Shown: piece after piece, positions 22,179-33,745 of the stretch | Layout: each line of letters opens with the position of its first letter | Numbering within the stretch: position 1 is the first letter of the stretch | Assembly (NCBI GenBank): GCA_034401135.1 | Contig: JAWZSP010000003.1 | Span: 4,464,001-4,528,000 of the forward strand | DNA length: 64,000 nt | Source of the DNA: Volutella citrinella | Taxonomy: Eukaryota > Ascomycota > Sordariomycetes > Hypocreales > Nectriaceae | Reading direction: 5' to 3' | Made by a program: the position numbers and the translations under genes | The notes under the pieces: model-generated | Seen by the model: the letters and a program-made list of their open reading frames with translations, nothing else | Told to the model about the DNA's origin: nothing | The model's database searches: none

Positions 22179-25100
22179 ATGGGTGACGTTTACCAACGCG
22201 AAACCCGCGTCTTTCGCGAGCGGGATCGCGGCGACAGCTCAGATGAAGAAGACCGCTACCGCACCACTACTGTGCGTCGGTACAAGGTGAACAAACCAGA
22301 GCGCTACGACCACAGCGATCGCTACACCGAGTACGACGACGACCGCCGCTCTCGTGTTTCCAACTATGCCCGTTCCTCGGGGGATTTCCTAGATCAAGAC
22401 CGCCGGTCCTACGTGGGTGACCGTCCGCGCTCTGCCTTTGAGGCCTACGCCGGCGACCGCGCCCGTGGTAGGGATTTTGATCGCGAGATGGACCGGGATT
22501 ACCCGCCGCCGCCTCGGTCCTATTATGAGAAGGAAATTGAACGGGAATCCTTCTCACCCCGAGATAGAGACCCTGAATGGGACCATCATCATCATCATCA
22601 TCGAGGCCCCATCCGAACCGACCTGCCACCGCCTCCGCCTCCACCTCCAGCCGCCGGTGCCGTACCACCGCCTCCCCCCCCTCCCGGACCGGTGGAGGAG
22701 GAGCTCAGAATCGAGAAGCGTGTAGTGGAGGAACAGGTTGACGATCCCAGGGGTTGCGAGGTCGAGCGCTACCGCAAGGAGACAGAGTACTTCTCCCCGT
22801 CTGAGCCGCCCCCTCCGCCAGTTGTTATCCGTTCGCGTGCTCCAGAACCGCAGAAGATTATTGTTCAGGAGGCGCCTCCTCCTGCCCCCGTCATAATCCC
22901 CCGCCAGGATCCGGGTGTAGTCGTCCTGCGCGAAAGAGACTCTCCCCGTGAGATGGTTCGGAGGGACCCCCGCGAGGAGGAGTACTACTATCGCCACGAG
23001 AGGCGAGAGATTCCCTACCGGAATGACAGAGACTATGCCATGGAACGATATGACCATCGGCGTCTCCATCGCCATGACACACATAGCGACGATGAGGATT
23101 ACTATGTGCGCCGCACCGTGATCCGTCGTCGCGATAGTAGCGGCAGTCCCCACCACAAGCGTCATCTTGCAGAAGGCGCCCTCGCCGGTGCTGGCATCAC
23201 GGCTCTGCTCAACAGTCGCCGGGATGAGCGGGGCGAGCTTCCCGACAACAGGGGAAGTAAGGTCATCGCAGGTGCGGCGCTCGGTGCCCTCGGTACTGAA
23301 GCCTTGCGCCGAGCTCACAGTGCCTATGAGGATCGGTATGGCGACGATCGCGGTTCCCCAGACCGTCACTCTACTCTTAAGAAGGGCTTAGGGCTGGCCG
23401 CCGTGGCCCTTGCCGCCGCTGGAGCTGCCAAGTACTACCAGTCCAACAAGATTGACAAGGAGGAGGCTCACCGTGGCCGAAGCCGACGTCGAAGTGGCCG
23501 CTATTCGGATGATGGCTACTCTCGCTCTCGCTCCCGCTCAGTCAAGTCTACCAAGTCGACCAAGAGCAGCCGGCGCCGCAGTCTTTCCACAGCCGCCAAG
23601 GCCGCCATTGGAACCGCGGCCACCGCTGGGCTTGTAAAGCACTTCCGCAGCAAGTCCAAGTCAAAATCCCGCGGCGGAAGCCGCAACAGCAGCCGGAGCC
23701 GGAGCCGGAGCCGAAGCCGCAGTCGCAGCAAGTCTAGACTCCGCCGGGGCGCTGAGCTCGCCGGGGCGGCTGCGGCCGCTGGAGTGGCCACCAAGATGTG
23801 GAAGAATCACCACGACAAGAAGGAAGGCGAGCGAAACCGCAGCCGCAGCCGCAGCAGCAGCAGCTCGGATAAGTACCGCGGTCGGCGATCGCGCGGTGTG
23901 AGTCGAAGCCGCAGCCGGTCAATGGCTAGATCTGTTCGTTCAGACCGCGGGACTGATCCTGAGCTAGGCTTAGTCGAGTACGGCGCAGACCCTCTTGCGC
24001 CGTCCACGGGTGACCCGCGAGCCTACGAGTCTGAAGCAGAGGACCGTCGACGCAGGCGACGCAGGAGGCGCCACAGCTCACCTTCGGACGTCTCCGGCGC
24101 CGAGGAGGGAAAGAGCCGTAGCAAGAGCAGACTGAGGGACATGGCCGCCGCAGGCGCTGCTGCTATTGGAATCAAAGAGTACAAAGACAAGAAAGAACGC
24201 GAGAAGAGGGAGCAAAGATCCAGGGAGCGCAAGGTTGAGCGAGAGAAAGAGCGTGAACGTGAGAGAGACCGAGACTACCGCTCCAGGTCTCGTGATGGTG
24301 ATGGAAGAAGTGAGGCGCCGCATGTGGATATGATGGGCAATGGCTAACTGTTCTGTGAAGGGCACCCTGATGATGATGACCGCTATTTTGACGACCGTCG
24401 ACCGCATTCACCTCCTACTGCTTCTGGCGGTGCCTACTATCCCCCCTACCCGACCGATACGCCCAAGCCTGGTGGTTCCCCATATACGCCGTTCCCTGCC
24501 CCTCCTGGTCCGCCTGGAGACAGCCAGCCGTATGTTCCTCAGGACTACGTGGGATATCCTCCACCGCCTCCTCCGGGGCCGCCGGCAGCTTCGGGCATGT
24601 CAAACGGCTACCCCCCGCCTCCACCTGGCCCACCACCACCCCCTGGTCCTCCCCCGGGCGGGCGCAGAACGCCAGATCATGTGAGTGACACTTCCCAAAG
24701 CCTCCTCAACACAAGAGGTAAAGACGAGGGTGCGTTCCATCGTACTTCGGGGTCTTCTACTAGGGGCACAGAACCAGGAGCTGACGGCCGAAAAGCTGGT
24801 TTAGATGAGACATTCTCCCCTTCAACGAAATCCGTGACTTGGGGGCCCATGTCACCGAAGAGCGAGATGACGATGGAGAGGCACCACAGGGAGCAGGCCG
24901 CAGCGGCAGCCTTGTTAGAAGCGGCGGCGCGTAAACATGATGAAGCACAGGATGAATTGGATGAGAGCAGTGCGCTTGTTCCGTATGGGCATCGCCGGCG
25001 TTGGTCTGCTGACGACGCTGTGCGAGATGGCCGGCTTCGCTCAGGGGACGACGACTCAATCTCCGACGACACAGTCGAGGATCTGCCGGATCGATTCGAC

Positions 25101-25448
25101 CGGAACGGTAGACCAATAGATGGACGATCGGCTTCCCACCACCGCTGGACCAGCAGACGAGGTGATTTTGAATATCGCCCACGAGACCGAAACAGCCCCT
25201 GGAATGTTCAGGGGTCGTGGCAGGTGGGTGGCACAGATGGTGAGATGGTAGAGAGACTGGTTCGTGACGTGACGGGCGCCTTGGAGGGTCGCCGCAGTTG
25301 GCTGGCATTGATCGGAGATGTTCTCGGCGGCTTGAAGCAGCTGGAGTCCGCCAACGCACCAAAGGCAGCGGAAGACGAGGAGAGCAACCAAGACAACCGC
25401 AAGAGGGAAACAAAGCACCGACGGCGACGAATTGATGACCGACATTGA
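22179..25448 (+). CDS. DUF3824-type arginine/serine- and proline-rich protein
   Basis: Two exons, 22179-24309 and 24361-25448, give 1072 aa. The intron has a GTGAGG donor, a GGCTAAC branch site and AAG acceptor, and joins GRR to HPDDDDRYF in frame. The N-terminal third is charged and Tyr/Arg/Asp-rich with a His run and proline tracts. The middle alternates six Ala/Gly-rich helix-like segments with RS repeats. A proline-rich block follows (about residues 760-810), then a charged C-terminus with LPDRFDRNGRP. This matches fungal DUF3824 proteins, whose function is unknown. A GTGAGT at 24681 could be taken for a donor, but no downstream AG keeps the frame, so I read through. Low complexity makes exact boundaries less certain. 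Confidence 0.85.
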
Positions 25449-25886
25449 TCTCATTTTCTCCTAATCCGACGAACGTCTGTTTCTTAAGAGGGGTTTGGCG
25501 AGTCCGCCAATACATGGACCGACATGATACGAATTATGACCTGAATACTGTAACGGCCGATATAGAAGAAATGATGATGATTGAATATATAATTGTATCC
25601 TGTTTCAAGCCGAGGTTACCAAGTGCATGGGTAAGTAAGTGTATGGATCGCGACATCATTGCAAAAAGCAGCCAGCCAATTGCCGAGGACGCTCACAATC
25701 GTCCGTTCCAGGCGGGCACCGGACAGGACCACTAAGCTCAGAATAACATGAAACAAACGTTCGAATTGACATGGTCTCAGAACTGATAGTCTATAATCGC
25801 TGGTATCTCATTGGTGCGCCGTCTACTATGCCAACCCCCCAGATGCATTCACCCTCATCGTCACAACTCATGCTCACAACTGAATT
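25449..25886. other. Convergent 3' intergenic region
   Basis: This 438-bp gap lies between two converging genes. It is AT-richer than the flanking code and probably holds both 3' UTRs. No other feature is seen. Confidence 0.6.
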
Positions 25887-27264
25887 TTACAGCTCGTCCT
25901 TCTTGTGCTCATGAGATCCTTCAACTGGCCTGCCGCTGTCCTTTTGTAGGTCGACGCCTTGCTTGGCGCGGACCTTTTCCCAGAGCGACCAGAACTCGTC
26001 ACCCACGGCCTTGTCCATCTGGTCGGGCAACACGACAGCGTACTCGACGTAGAGGTTACCAAACTGGGTCTGGTGGTAGACGCTATCGCCATCCTCGTGA
26101 TACACGGGCATTCCTTCCCCTGGGACACGTTCGACGTGGCCGGGCTGGACAACCTGTCCTCGCTCACGGCCGAGCCGCACCACGTGCTCATCGAAATGGG
26201 TCAGATTGCGAGTCCAGTCGCCCATCCATGCCTCCCGCAATGACAGCACCTCGGTCCAGTAGAGATCGTCGCCCTTGCGGCGGAAGAAGGTCCCGTCGAC
26301 GCGGTCGGGGTTGTCATTCTCGAGCGAGGGGGCCTTCTCGGCGATCGTCACAAGCAGGTCGCCGGCGACCCAGTCGGGGCTCTCGTCGGCCTCATTCTCG
26401 TACACGAGGCGGCCATCGCGTGGCGCACCGCGGGGGATAGTAAGCTCGACCTTTGTGGGCTTGCGCTCGACGCGCTCACCATGGCAGACGTTGCACTTGT
26501 GGGCGATAGTCTTGCCACGGCCACCACAGGCCTCGCAGCGCATCTGGAACTGCTGGAACATACCCGGGGCAAGCTGCTTCTTGATGATGCGGACACCGTG
26601 CCCATGGCAAGTCTCGCAGACGTGCACCTCGCCGTCCTCGCTACCCGTTCCCTCGCAGTGTTCGCAGATGTGCTGCTTGTTCCACTGGAACTCAGTCGTG
26701 GCGCCGTTGTAGAAGTCACGCAGCGAGATCTCGACCTTGACCTCGACATTGTGTCCGCGAGGCTCGCCCGATCCGCGCCCGAAGTGGCCGTGTCCGCCGA
26801 AGAAACGGCTGAAGAGGTCAAAGGGGTCGTGGCCGCCGCCACCGCCGCCGCCCTGCTTGTGCTGCTTTACACCATCGTGGCCGTAGCGGTCGTAAATCTT
26901 GCGTGTCTCTTTGTCGCTCAAAGCATCATAGGCCTCGGAGACCTCGACGAACTTTTCGTGGGCCGTGTCGTCGCCACTAGAAGAGCATTAGCAAAGGTGA
27001 AATGTCGACTTGGTGGAGGGGCACGTGGAGGGGCGTACGGGTTCTTATCAGGGTGATACTTCTTCGACAGTCGACGATATGCAGACTTCAATTCTTTGTC
27101 TGATGCTTTTCGATCAACTTCCAGGATCTGAGAGAGGGTTAGTTGTTTGAAAGCCACGGTATGGAGGCAGGTTGTTGGCGACAAACCTTGTAGTAGTCCT
27201 CGGCGCAAACAGCAATCTGGACCAAGGCCAGCAGCACAAAGATGAGGGCCCCGTGGAGCAACAT
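25887..27264 (-). CDS. scj1: ER lumenal DnaJ co-chaperone of Scj1 type (KDEL-tailed)
   Basis: Exons on the minus strand are 27264-27187, 27127-27039 and 26976-25887, giving 418 aa. Residues 1-20 form a signal peptide (LIFVLLALVQIAVCA). The J domain follows at once, with DYYKILEVDRKASDKELKSA and the HPD triad in KKYHPDKNPGDD. A Gly-rich linker leads to a zinc-finger domain with four CxxCxGxG-type motifs (CEHCEGTG, CETCHGHG, CEACGGRG, CNVCHGER). The substrate-binding region follows, and the C-terminus is KKDEL, an ER retrieval signal. This is the domain order of yeast Scj1, which stimulates Kar2/BiP. The gene is divergent from Prp2, and the shared upstream region has a UPRE-like CAGCGTG. Confidence 0.95.
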
Positions 27265-27815
27265 TGCGCCCCGAAGCGCCCAAGAACTGGGACTAATAAA
27301 AAAGGGAGAAAAAGTAGTAAATTTGCACCCAACAGGCAGCGTACGATAGAAACTGGGCTGAAGCAAAAGACTGGGCGGAAATGTGGTTACGGAGGAGGAA
27401 AAGTCGAGTGCTTTTGGATCCTGGGAGCTTGTCAAGACGCAAGTTTACCAGCGTGTTATCATTGGTACGTACCAACAAAGAGACGAGCGCCACCAAAGGT
27501 CACTGCACTGCACTGGTTTCTGTGTTTGCTGCAAGTGGCCCTTGCAGATGGGGCTGCATCGGACGCTTGTGATTGGTCATCGGATTAACTATCGGATTAT
27601 CTCTCAGGATTTCTGATGCCATGACCAGCCTTGTGAGCTTCGCAGGCTTTAGCGGCAGTGGCAGTAGTTGGGGAATTCTGCCTGGGCGCATCGAAAGCTG
27701 TCTGCAACAGTAGCGCTGGGCCGGCCACGACGCGCGAACAAGACAGCAGTCCCTTGGACATCTACAGGGACCGATTTCGACTTGGGAACCGCATCCGACT
27801 TGTGAACCAGCCATC
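27265..27815. promoter_or_regulatory. Divergent promoter between Scj1-like and Prp2 genes
   Basis: This 551-bp region separates the two start codons and must carry both promoters. CAGCGTG, the core of the yeast unfolded-protein response element, lies at 27449-27455, about 185 bp upstream of the ER chaperone start. No clear TATA box is seen for either gene. Confidence 0.55.
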
Positions 27816-30800
27816 ATGAGCTCGAAGAAGTATGCCTTCCTCCCAATGGAGGACGACGAGGTGGGCCCGCAGAAGGTGGCCAAGGAGAAGAAGCACAAGC
27901 ATCGACACCGAGACCGAGACGACAAGTCATCCTCAAGACACTCCAGATCCCGTCGCGAACGAAGCCGAAGTCGTGATCGATCTCCTGCTCGAACGTCGTC
28001 ATCCCACCCCAGCCGGTCAAAACAGTACCGTCGACGCGATGACAAGGATAACTTTGACAACCGATGGGGAGACGAAGAACCTCCTTCCGACGAACCCGAA
28101 GAGCAGGACGAGCCCGATTTTGAGGAATCTCAAAGCAAGCGGGTTAAACTGAGCCATAGCGACGACCCAAAGGAGGAGGATCTCTCTGATGGCGCAAAGG
28201 AAGAGCTGGAGCGAAGAAAGGACATTGAGGAGCGGGAGGCCTTTTCGAAGCGCTTGAAGGAGAAGGATGATGGGCGATCCAAGAAGAATGAAAGGGACGG
28301 CGAGTCCTCGGCACGGAGGAAGCTCGCTGACGACGCCGAGGCTCGGAGCAAGGCCCTGCCGGACTTGCGTGAACGATCTCGACAAGAGTACCTCAAGAAA
28401 CGAGAAACTGAGCGACTGGCCCTACTAAGGAAGCAAGTCTCCGAGGAGACGGCCGAGCTGCGAAGCGGCGTGCGCCTATCGGAGAAGGAAAAGGCCGAGT
28501 TTGCGCGGAACAGGGAAGTCTTGCGCCTAGCCGAGGAGCGTCTGAAGATTGACGACCATCGCGATGGTTACATGATGCCCGAAGACTACATCACGGAAAA
28601 GGGAAAGCTGGATAGAAAGAAGAAGGAAGAGGCGCTCTACAAGCGATATGTGGAAAAGGACGAATACGGACAGGAGAAGTTCGTCACTGAGCACGAGGAG
28701 TGGGAGCGAGAACAAACGGCCAAGGCCAAGGCGCAAATCAACCGCGGCGAGCTGGAAAATGTCGACTACGACTACGTGCTAGACGATGCTCAGTACATCC
28801 AGTGGAATTTGGACTCGCGAATGGCGGGCGACGACAAGGCCATGACCAAGGAGCAGCGATTCTTGGAGGCACAGATTGATGCTGCCGAGAAGAAGGCGCT
28901 CTCAATCCAGGAGACGCGAAAGAGCCTGCCCATTTACCAGTACCGAGACGAGTTCCTGGCTGCCTTGGAGCAGTATCAAGTCTTGGTTATTGTGGGTGAA
29001 ACCGGTAGTGGAAAGACGACGCAGCTGCCGCAGTACCTGCACGAGGCAGGCTATACGAAGAACGGCCTGAAAGTAGGCTGCACACAGCCGCGACGAGTGG
29101 CTGCCATGAGTGTTGCAGCACGTGTGGCCGACGAAGTGGGTGTGAAGGTCGGGAATGAAGTGGGATACACGATTCGTTTCGAGGATTGCACCAGCGACAA
29201 GACTGTGTTGAAGTACATGACGGACGGCATGTTGCTGCGAGAGTTTATGACGGAACCAGATCTCGCCGGATACTCGGCGCTGATGATTGACGAGGCTCAC
29301 GAACGGACGGTGCACACGGATATCCTCCTCGCTCTAGTCAAGGATCTTTCGCGTGAGCGCAAGGACTTGAAGCTACTCATCTCCTCGGCGACGATGAACG
29401 CCGAGAAGTTTGCCGAGTATTTCGACGGCGCACCCATCTTCAACATCCCTGGCCGACGATATCCTGTTGATATTTACTACACGCCCGCGCCTGAGGCCAA
29501 CTATCTGGCTGCCGCCATCACAACCGTTTTTCAGATCCATACGACGCAGGGCAAAGGCGATATCCTCATCTTCCTCACTGGCCAAGACGAGATTGAAGCC
29601 GCCGAGCTGGAAATCGCCGAGACGGCCAAGAAGCTGGGAAGCCGCATCAAAGAACTCGTCATCTGTCCCATCTACGCAAACTTGCCGTCGGAGCTGCAGT
29701 CCAAGATTTTCGAACCGACCCCTGATGGAGCACGAAAAGTTGTGCTGGCTACCAACATTGCCGAGACCAGTCTGACAATCGACGGCATCGTCTATGTCAT
29801 TGACCCTGGGTACGTCAAGGAGAACGTGTACAACCCGGCCACTGGCATGTCCAACCTCGTCGTGGTACCTTGCTCTCGGGCTTCTGCCAACCAGCGCAGC
29901 GGTCGTGCTGGTCGTGTTGGACCCGGAAAATGCTTCCGCCTGTACACCAAGTTTGCGTATATGAACGAAATGGACGAGTCGACGACGCCCGAGATTCAGC
30001 GGACCAACTTGAACGGCGTAGTGTTGCAATTGAAGTCGTTGGGAATCAACGAGCTGCTCGATTTCGAGTTTATGGATCCGCCGCCGACCGAGGCGCTCAT
30101 CGGGGCCTTGAACCAGCTCTTTGCACTACAGGCTTTGAACCATCGCGGTGAGCTGACCAAGCTGGGTCGTCAGATGGCCGAGTTCCCCACCGACCCGATG
30201 TTGGCCAAGGCAGTGCTCGCTGCGGATAAGGAGAAGTGTGTCGAGGAGGTCTTGTCCATTGTGTCGATGCTCGGCGAGGCCTCGGCGCTCTTCTTCCGCC
30301 CCAAGGACAAGAAGATCCACGCAGACAGCGCGCGCAACCGGTTCACGGTCAAGGACGGAGGCGACCACATCACGCTGCTCAACGTGTATAACCAGTGGGT
30401 GGACAGCGACTTCTCGCCGGTGTGGGCGCGAGAGAACTTCTTGCAACAGCGGTCGCTGACGCGAGCGCGAGACGTGCGCGACCAGCTGGCCAAGCTATGC
30501 GAGCGAGTCGAGGTGGCGCCGTCGACGGCGGGGGCTTCCAACCTCCGGCCGATCAAGCGGGCCATCACGGCGGGCTTCTTCCCCAACGCGGCGCGGCTGC
30601 AGCGGAGCGGCGACAGCTACCGGACGGTCAAGAACAACACGACGGTGTGGATCCATCCCAGCAGCGTGCTCATGTCCATCGACCCGCCCGAGAAGATGGT
30701 GGTCTACTTTGAGCTGGTCCAGACGACCAAGGAGTACATGCGCAGCGTCATGCCCATCGAGACCAGGTGGCTGGCCGAGCTGGCGCCTCACTTCCACAAG

Positions 30801-30851
30801 AAGAAGGACGTTGAGGAGATGGAGGAGAAGAAGCTGCCCAAGCAGAGATAG
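27816..30851 (+). CDS. prp2: Pre-mRNA-splicing DEAH-box ATPase Prp2 (Cdc28/DHX16 type)
   Basis: A single uninterrupted exon encodes 1011 aa. The first 100 residues are RS/RD-rich, as in S. pombe Cdc28 and human DHX16. The helicase core has motif I GETGSGKT at 394-401, motif II DEAH at 492-495, motif III SAT at 524-526, then [21 protein letters not shown] and motif [14 protein letters not shown]. The HA2 and OB domains follow, including the [20 protein letters not shown] segment. Prp2 remodels the activated spliceosome before the first catalytic step. It is intronless although most neighbours have introns. The start is the first ATG of the frame and gives the conserved opening [11 protein letters not shown]. 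It converges with the oxygenase gene, leaving 115 bp. Confidence 0.96.
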   Translation: MSSKKYAFLPMEDDEVGPQKVAKEKKHKHRHRDRDDKSSSRHSRSRRERSRSRDRSPARTSSSHPSRSKQYRRRDDKDNFDNRWGDEEPPSDEPEEQDEPDFEESQSKRVKLSHSDDPKEEDLSDGAKEELERRKDIEEREAFSKRLKEKDDGRSKKNERDGESSARRKLADDAEARSKALPDLRERSRQEYLKKRETERLALLRKQVSEETAELRSGVRLSEKEKAEFARNREVLRLAEERLKIDDHRDGYMMPEDYITEKGKLDRKKKEEALYKRYVEKDEYGQEKFVTEHEEWEREQTAKAKAQINRGELENVDYDYVLDDAQYIQWNLDSRMAGDDKAMTKEQRFLEAQIDAAEKKALSIQETRKSLPIYQYRDEFLAALEQYQVLVIVGETGSGKTTQLPQYLHEAGYTKNGLKVGCTQPRRVAAMSVAARVADEVGVKVGNEVGYTIRFEDCTSDKTVLKYMTDGMLLREFMTEPDLAGYSALMIDEAHERTVHTDILLALVKDLSRERKDLKLLISSATMNAEKFAEYFDGAPIFNIPGRRYPVDIYYTPAPEANYLAAAITTVFQIHTTQGKGDILIFLTGQDEIEAAELEIAETAKKLGSRIKELVICPIYANLPSELQSKIFEPTPDGARKVVLATNIAETSLTIDGIVYVIDPGYVKENVYNPATGMSNLVVVPCSRASANQRSGRAGRVGPGKCFRLYTKFAYMNEMDESTTPEIQRTNLNGVVLQLKSLGINELLDFEFMDPPPTEALIGALNQLFALQALNHRGELTKLGRQMAEFPTDPMLAKAVLAADKEKCVEEVLSIVSMLGEASALFFRPKDKKIHADSARNRFTVKDGGDHITLLNVYNQWVDSDFSPVWARENFLQQRSLTRARDVRDQLAKLCERVEVAPSTAGASNLRPIKRAITAGFFPNAARLQRSGDSYRTVKNNTTVWIHPSSVLMSIDPPEKMVVYFELVQTTKEYMRSVMPIETRWLAELAPHFHKKKDVEEMEEKKLPKQR

Positions 30852-30966
30852 ATAACGGGATTCGGGTGTTTATTTACGGCGACGGGCCGGCGGGCTACTG
30901 GAAATGCTACGCTAATGCAAAATATACTCATCATGTCCTGGAGGATTTATTCACTCTTGTCCTCGG

Positions 30967-31934
30967 CTATTTGTTGTCCCCTGTGGCCCCAGCCTTCTTG
31001 CCGGGCAGCCACTCGTAGAGGATGTCGGTCCTCATTGTGTACTTTGTGCCGGCTGTGACTGTAGCGCCCTCATGGAAGAGGTCCTGGTGCTGGAAGATGA
31101 GGACACTGCCGGCCTTTGGGTTGACGTCGACCCTGTTCGCCGGGTCCCGGTCCCGCGACAGGAAGGATGTTGCGCCGCCGACCAGGTCCGAGGCTGGATC
31201 CGCAGCAGCGGAGTCGTTGAGGTACAGGTGGACGGTGTAATGCGTCATGAACTCCCTGGGGCCGTCGTCGTACCAGTATGGGCCATCACAGTGGGCTAGA
31301 GTTGGTGTCAACAAGAAGGTGACATGTATGAGTGCAAGCATTGAGAGGGTGACTTACGCTTAAAGTACTGGCCGGGGGAATACTTGAGGAAGCGCATGCG
31401 CTCGTTGTAGCGCCGGAACTCCCAGGTGCCGACCTCCCTCATGGTAGACGGCTTCACGTTGGCGAGCTGCTCGCGCAGGCCGTCGGCCAGGGCGCACCGG
31501 TCCCACAGGCGGTCGACCACGGTCTGCTGGTTCCAGATGATGCGGTCGCTCTCGCGGTAGCCCGGGGCGGGGGCCTCGAGGCCGGGCCCGAGGCTCACCA
31601 TGGCGGGGCGCCAGGCGGAGGCGCCGTCCTGTGCGGGCACCGAGGCCTCGGCGAGGGCGATGAGCTGCCGGCACTCATCCGGGGAGAGGACGTTTTCGAG
31701 GACGACGGCAAAGCAGCCGTCGTACTGCGGCAGCTGCGAGTTGAGGAAGTCAACGGGCTGGGCGGTGATGGGGATGGCCGGGGGAGTGGTCAGGAAGTCG
31801 TCGGGGATGGCGACGTCGTTGTGGGTGTAGACGACGTGCCGGGGCGCTCTGCTGTCGGGCTCCTTCTTGGGCTGGGGGGTGAAGTTGGAGCTCGGGGATG
31901 GGGAGCCAAAGATGGCCCTTTTGATGGCGTCCAT
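30967..31934 (-). CDS. 2-oxoglutarate/Fe(II) oxygenase, prolyl 4-hydroxylase-like
   Basis: Exons on the minus strand are 31934-31358 and 31295-30967, giving 301 aa. The C-terminal half is a P4Hc-type double-stranded beta-helix with iron ligands H194-x-D196 (in PHCDGPYW) and H267 (in DLFHEGATV). R281, in KYTMRTDILY, suits binding of the 2-oxoglutarate carboxylate. The N-terminal half holds AVVLENVLSPDECRQLIALA, typical of the helix before the oxygenase fold. There is no signal peptide, so a cytosolic or nuclear enzyme is likely. The substrate cannot be told from sequence; such fungal enzymes are usually annotated only as oxygenases. The intron (GTAAGT donor, CTAG acceptor) falls just before the metal-binding motif. 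Confidence 0.88.
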
Positions 31935-33745
31935 GGCAATTGCTGAATTGATTACTGTGTAATATGGTGTTTGGAGATGTGGATGTTTTGATGTGCAGTG
32001 AGAGACTGGGCAGCGACGTGGAACCTTTTAAGTACACGCTGGCCAGCTCGAGGCAGAACAGGCCGGCCCTTTATGCTACGGTGTCAAAGGCAATGGTGAA
32101 TATTGATACCTTACCCAATGGCCCAGCAGGCGGTATTCTGGCTGCCTGGGCCGTGGAGTGCTTGCATCCCGTAGCTGCTGCCTTGTCAGCCCTGGCGTCT
32201 GGCGCTGTGGCGGAGCCGGGCCACTAACAAGCGCGGCGTTGAGGCCAGCTTGGAGCTCAATGGCGCAGCGCTGGCCATTGCTGACGGGTGAGCTTGGCAT
32301 TCTTGTCAGTGCCGTTGTGTCGAGGAGCAGGCTGAGCAGCCGCCAGCGGTGATTATGTGTGTGGGCGAATGCTGGAGCACGTAAAGCAGCAAATTATGGT
32401 TGTGGATGTACTGGTGGTGGTGTGGAAGCCGCTGAGCAACAACCTGAGGCCTCTCGTGTGCTACCGGGACCCGGCCTTAGGCAGCGACAACCAAGTTGTT
32501 ACGAAATGGAGTGGAAGCAGGCCATTTCACTCCCAACTCATGCGACAATCGATAGGTGTGTTGTTGCTGGGACATCATTGTGGGCTTTGGTTCGCGGGAG
32601 GGGATCAAATTGATGAATTGATAAATTGATTAGGCACCGGAATTAATTTCAATCCGGCAATCACATCAATCCAGGGTCTTGTCTCTCACAGATTGACTGC
32701 AGTAACTCTGATAGGATTTTAAATTTTAAGCATTACCTATCGTCGGTCGGCATCCATCATCCTCGCCATCGTCGTCACCATTATCCATCGCGAAAGGCGA
32801 CTCTTGAGCGCCTTGACTGATGCGGTCTGGTCGCGTGTCTCCCGGCATTAGTGGCTGGGCGTGGACAGGGCTGAGCTGAGGTGCCGCGAGCCGCATCTTG
32901 GCACAGATTTGAATTCAAGCCACCAGGAACACGCGCGAGCTCGCAATTCCAGCTTCAAATCGACCCCAATGGCGAGCTCGAGCAGAAAATTCTTTGCTTC
33001 GGCCGAAATGAATGGGCCTACGAGTTGCCTAGTCGGACCAGCCCTGCTGACTGATGAGGTCGGACTAGAACCAAGAGACGCGAAAGATGCCGGTCCTGTC
33101 ATACGGCCGCTTCATCGGGTCGCGAGTGGATCGCTGCAACGTTGCCCCCTCCCCTCCCCTCCCCGGCGATCCTCGACAGGATCACCCCAACCCGCCAGAC
33201 GACCTATCTGACCGTCGTGGATCTGCCCGCCCGCCCAGGGGACCTTCCGCCTTTCGTCTAGCGGCGGGCCACGGGCGTGACTTCGTCGGCGTATTATCAC
33301 CATCCCCCAAGCAGCAATGGACCGCCCCAAGTGCCATCCGACACGCCATTACATAACGGCTCCCGGGAACCCCATGTAGTTCGATGCCCTGCAGAGCCTC
33401 GCATGCCTGGGAGGCGACTCTGCGAGCATCCTCGCTGGGTATAGCCTCTAGCACGCAATCGCTCGTGCCCTGGATGGATTCGATGCTGCTCGAGGACATG
33501 ACGGAAGTTAAATAGAGGGAAACGACCGCGGCGAGCGAGGTTGGCCGATTTGACTTTGCGAGTCTAAGTGAGACTGTGTCCGACACTTGAGACATTGTAC
33601 CGGCTGCTCCAAAAAAGACAAATTCGGTTCTCGAACCGTTCGTGTTACCTCCGACGCCTGTTGATCCCCATTCAAGGCGTCCACTCATTGTTCTCATACT
33701 CGCCTGAGCACTGCGTTCGGCCGCTGGAGCCTTCCACCTACTGCC
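31935..33745. other. Divergent intergenic region, oxygenase / amino-acid permease
   Basis: This 1.8-kb region lies between two divergent starts. It contains AT-rich stretches around 32620-32740 and a C-rich run near 33140-33165. A minus-strand frame of about 190 codons at 33182-33757 overlaps the permease start and has no domains, so it is not called. Confidence 0.5.

Noticed and set aside
24681..24767. Possible second intron in the DUF3824 gene (GTGAGT donor)
   Set aside because: The downstream TAG acceptor brings a stop within a few codons, while reading through stays open to the natural end.
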